Positions 63,866 to 64,000 of a stretch of 64,000 nucleotides of DNA are shown here, one piece after another. How positions within the stretch are numbered: the first letter of the stretch is position 1; each line of letters opens with the position of its first letter. Made by a program: the position numbers and the translations under genes. This stretch comes from Sabethes cyaneus (Eukaryota; Arthropoda; Insecta; Diptera; Culicidae), in NCBI RefSeq assembly GCF_943734655.1, contig NC_071354.1:137192642-137256641 (forward strand). Reading direction: 5' to 3'. The notes below the pieces were generated by a model, which saw only the letters and a program-made list of their open reading frames with translations, ran no database searches and was not told the DNA's origin.

Positions 63866-64000
63866 GAAAAAAACAAAGATCTTTTTAATCAGGCAAAAAA
63901 ATATGATTTTTAGGAATTTTTACTGGAAGTTTAATCGTGAAACTCGAATCTTTTCTTACTTTTCATATATACGTTTTCATTTTCCATGCAAAAACTTTCC

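Overview
The window is a piece of an insect nuclear genome. Its only recognisable host gene is trio, the Rho-family guanine nucleotide exchange factor, on the plus strand. The transposon load (BEL/Pao with a PHD-finger gag, RTE, R1, I, LOA and Jockey type LINE pieces, tRNA-derived SINEs, many TA-flanked MITEs, piggyBac-like elements) together with long introns suggests a mosquito, most likely a large-genome culicine such as Aedes. This is inferred from element types and the trio sequence; no database was searched.

Host gene. Five coding exons of trio lie at 18050-18662, 20193-20858, 21410-22705, 33270-35169 and 35637-35965. They encode about 1,600 residues: the CRAL-TRIO (Sec14-like) domain, a long spectrin-repeat region, the first DH domain and the first PH domain. 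All five open in frame, have AG/GT splice borders and phases that join correctly, and contain no stops, so the gene looks functional. The N-terminal exons lie upstream of the window. The SH3 and second DH-PH exons were not seen, so the intron after the first PH domain appears to exceed 28 kb.

The rest is intron (or upstream gene sequence) built from nested mobile elements. 1-18 kb: a 7.7 kb BEL/Pao element with LTRs and a 5 bp target duplication, carrying an 895 bp MITE in gag; MITEs, SINEs, Tc1/mariner remnants and a broken LINE follow. 19 kb: a long foldback in a short trio intron. 22.7-33.3 kb: the largest internal intron, holding a 144/160 bp minisatellite that runs into a perfect 2,012 bp (ACAG)503 array, plus a SINE, nested MITEs, an RTE remnant and a pogo-like MITE. 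36-43 kb: Jockey, I-like and two stacked R1-like LINE fragments. 43-50 kb: TA-flanked elements with repeated end motifs, a mariner-type remnant, an RTE fragment and a complete TTAA-flanked piggyBac-like element. 50-64 kb: a LINE fragment, a pogo-like transposon containing a 623 bp (GT)n array, an inverted second piggyBac-like copy, a LOA-like fragment cut by a Tc1/mariner element that itself holds a perfect foldback MITE, a decayed tandem repeat, and about 3 kb of mostly unrecognised sequence.

The most interesting signals are structural. Several unrelated-looking TA-flanked families share one layout, with a short motif iterated just inside the terminal repeats. The piggyBac-like pair carries three GCGTTGCG palindromes, two of them at a fixed 339 bp spacing. 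The ACAG array is extremely long and pure for an intron of a conserved neuronal gene. I found no convincing new protein-coding system.
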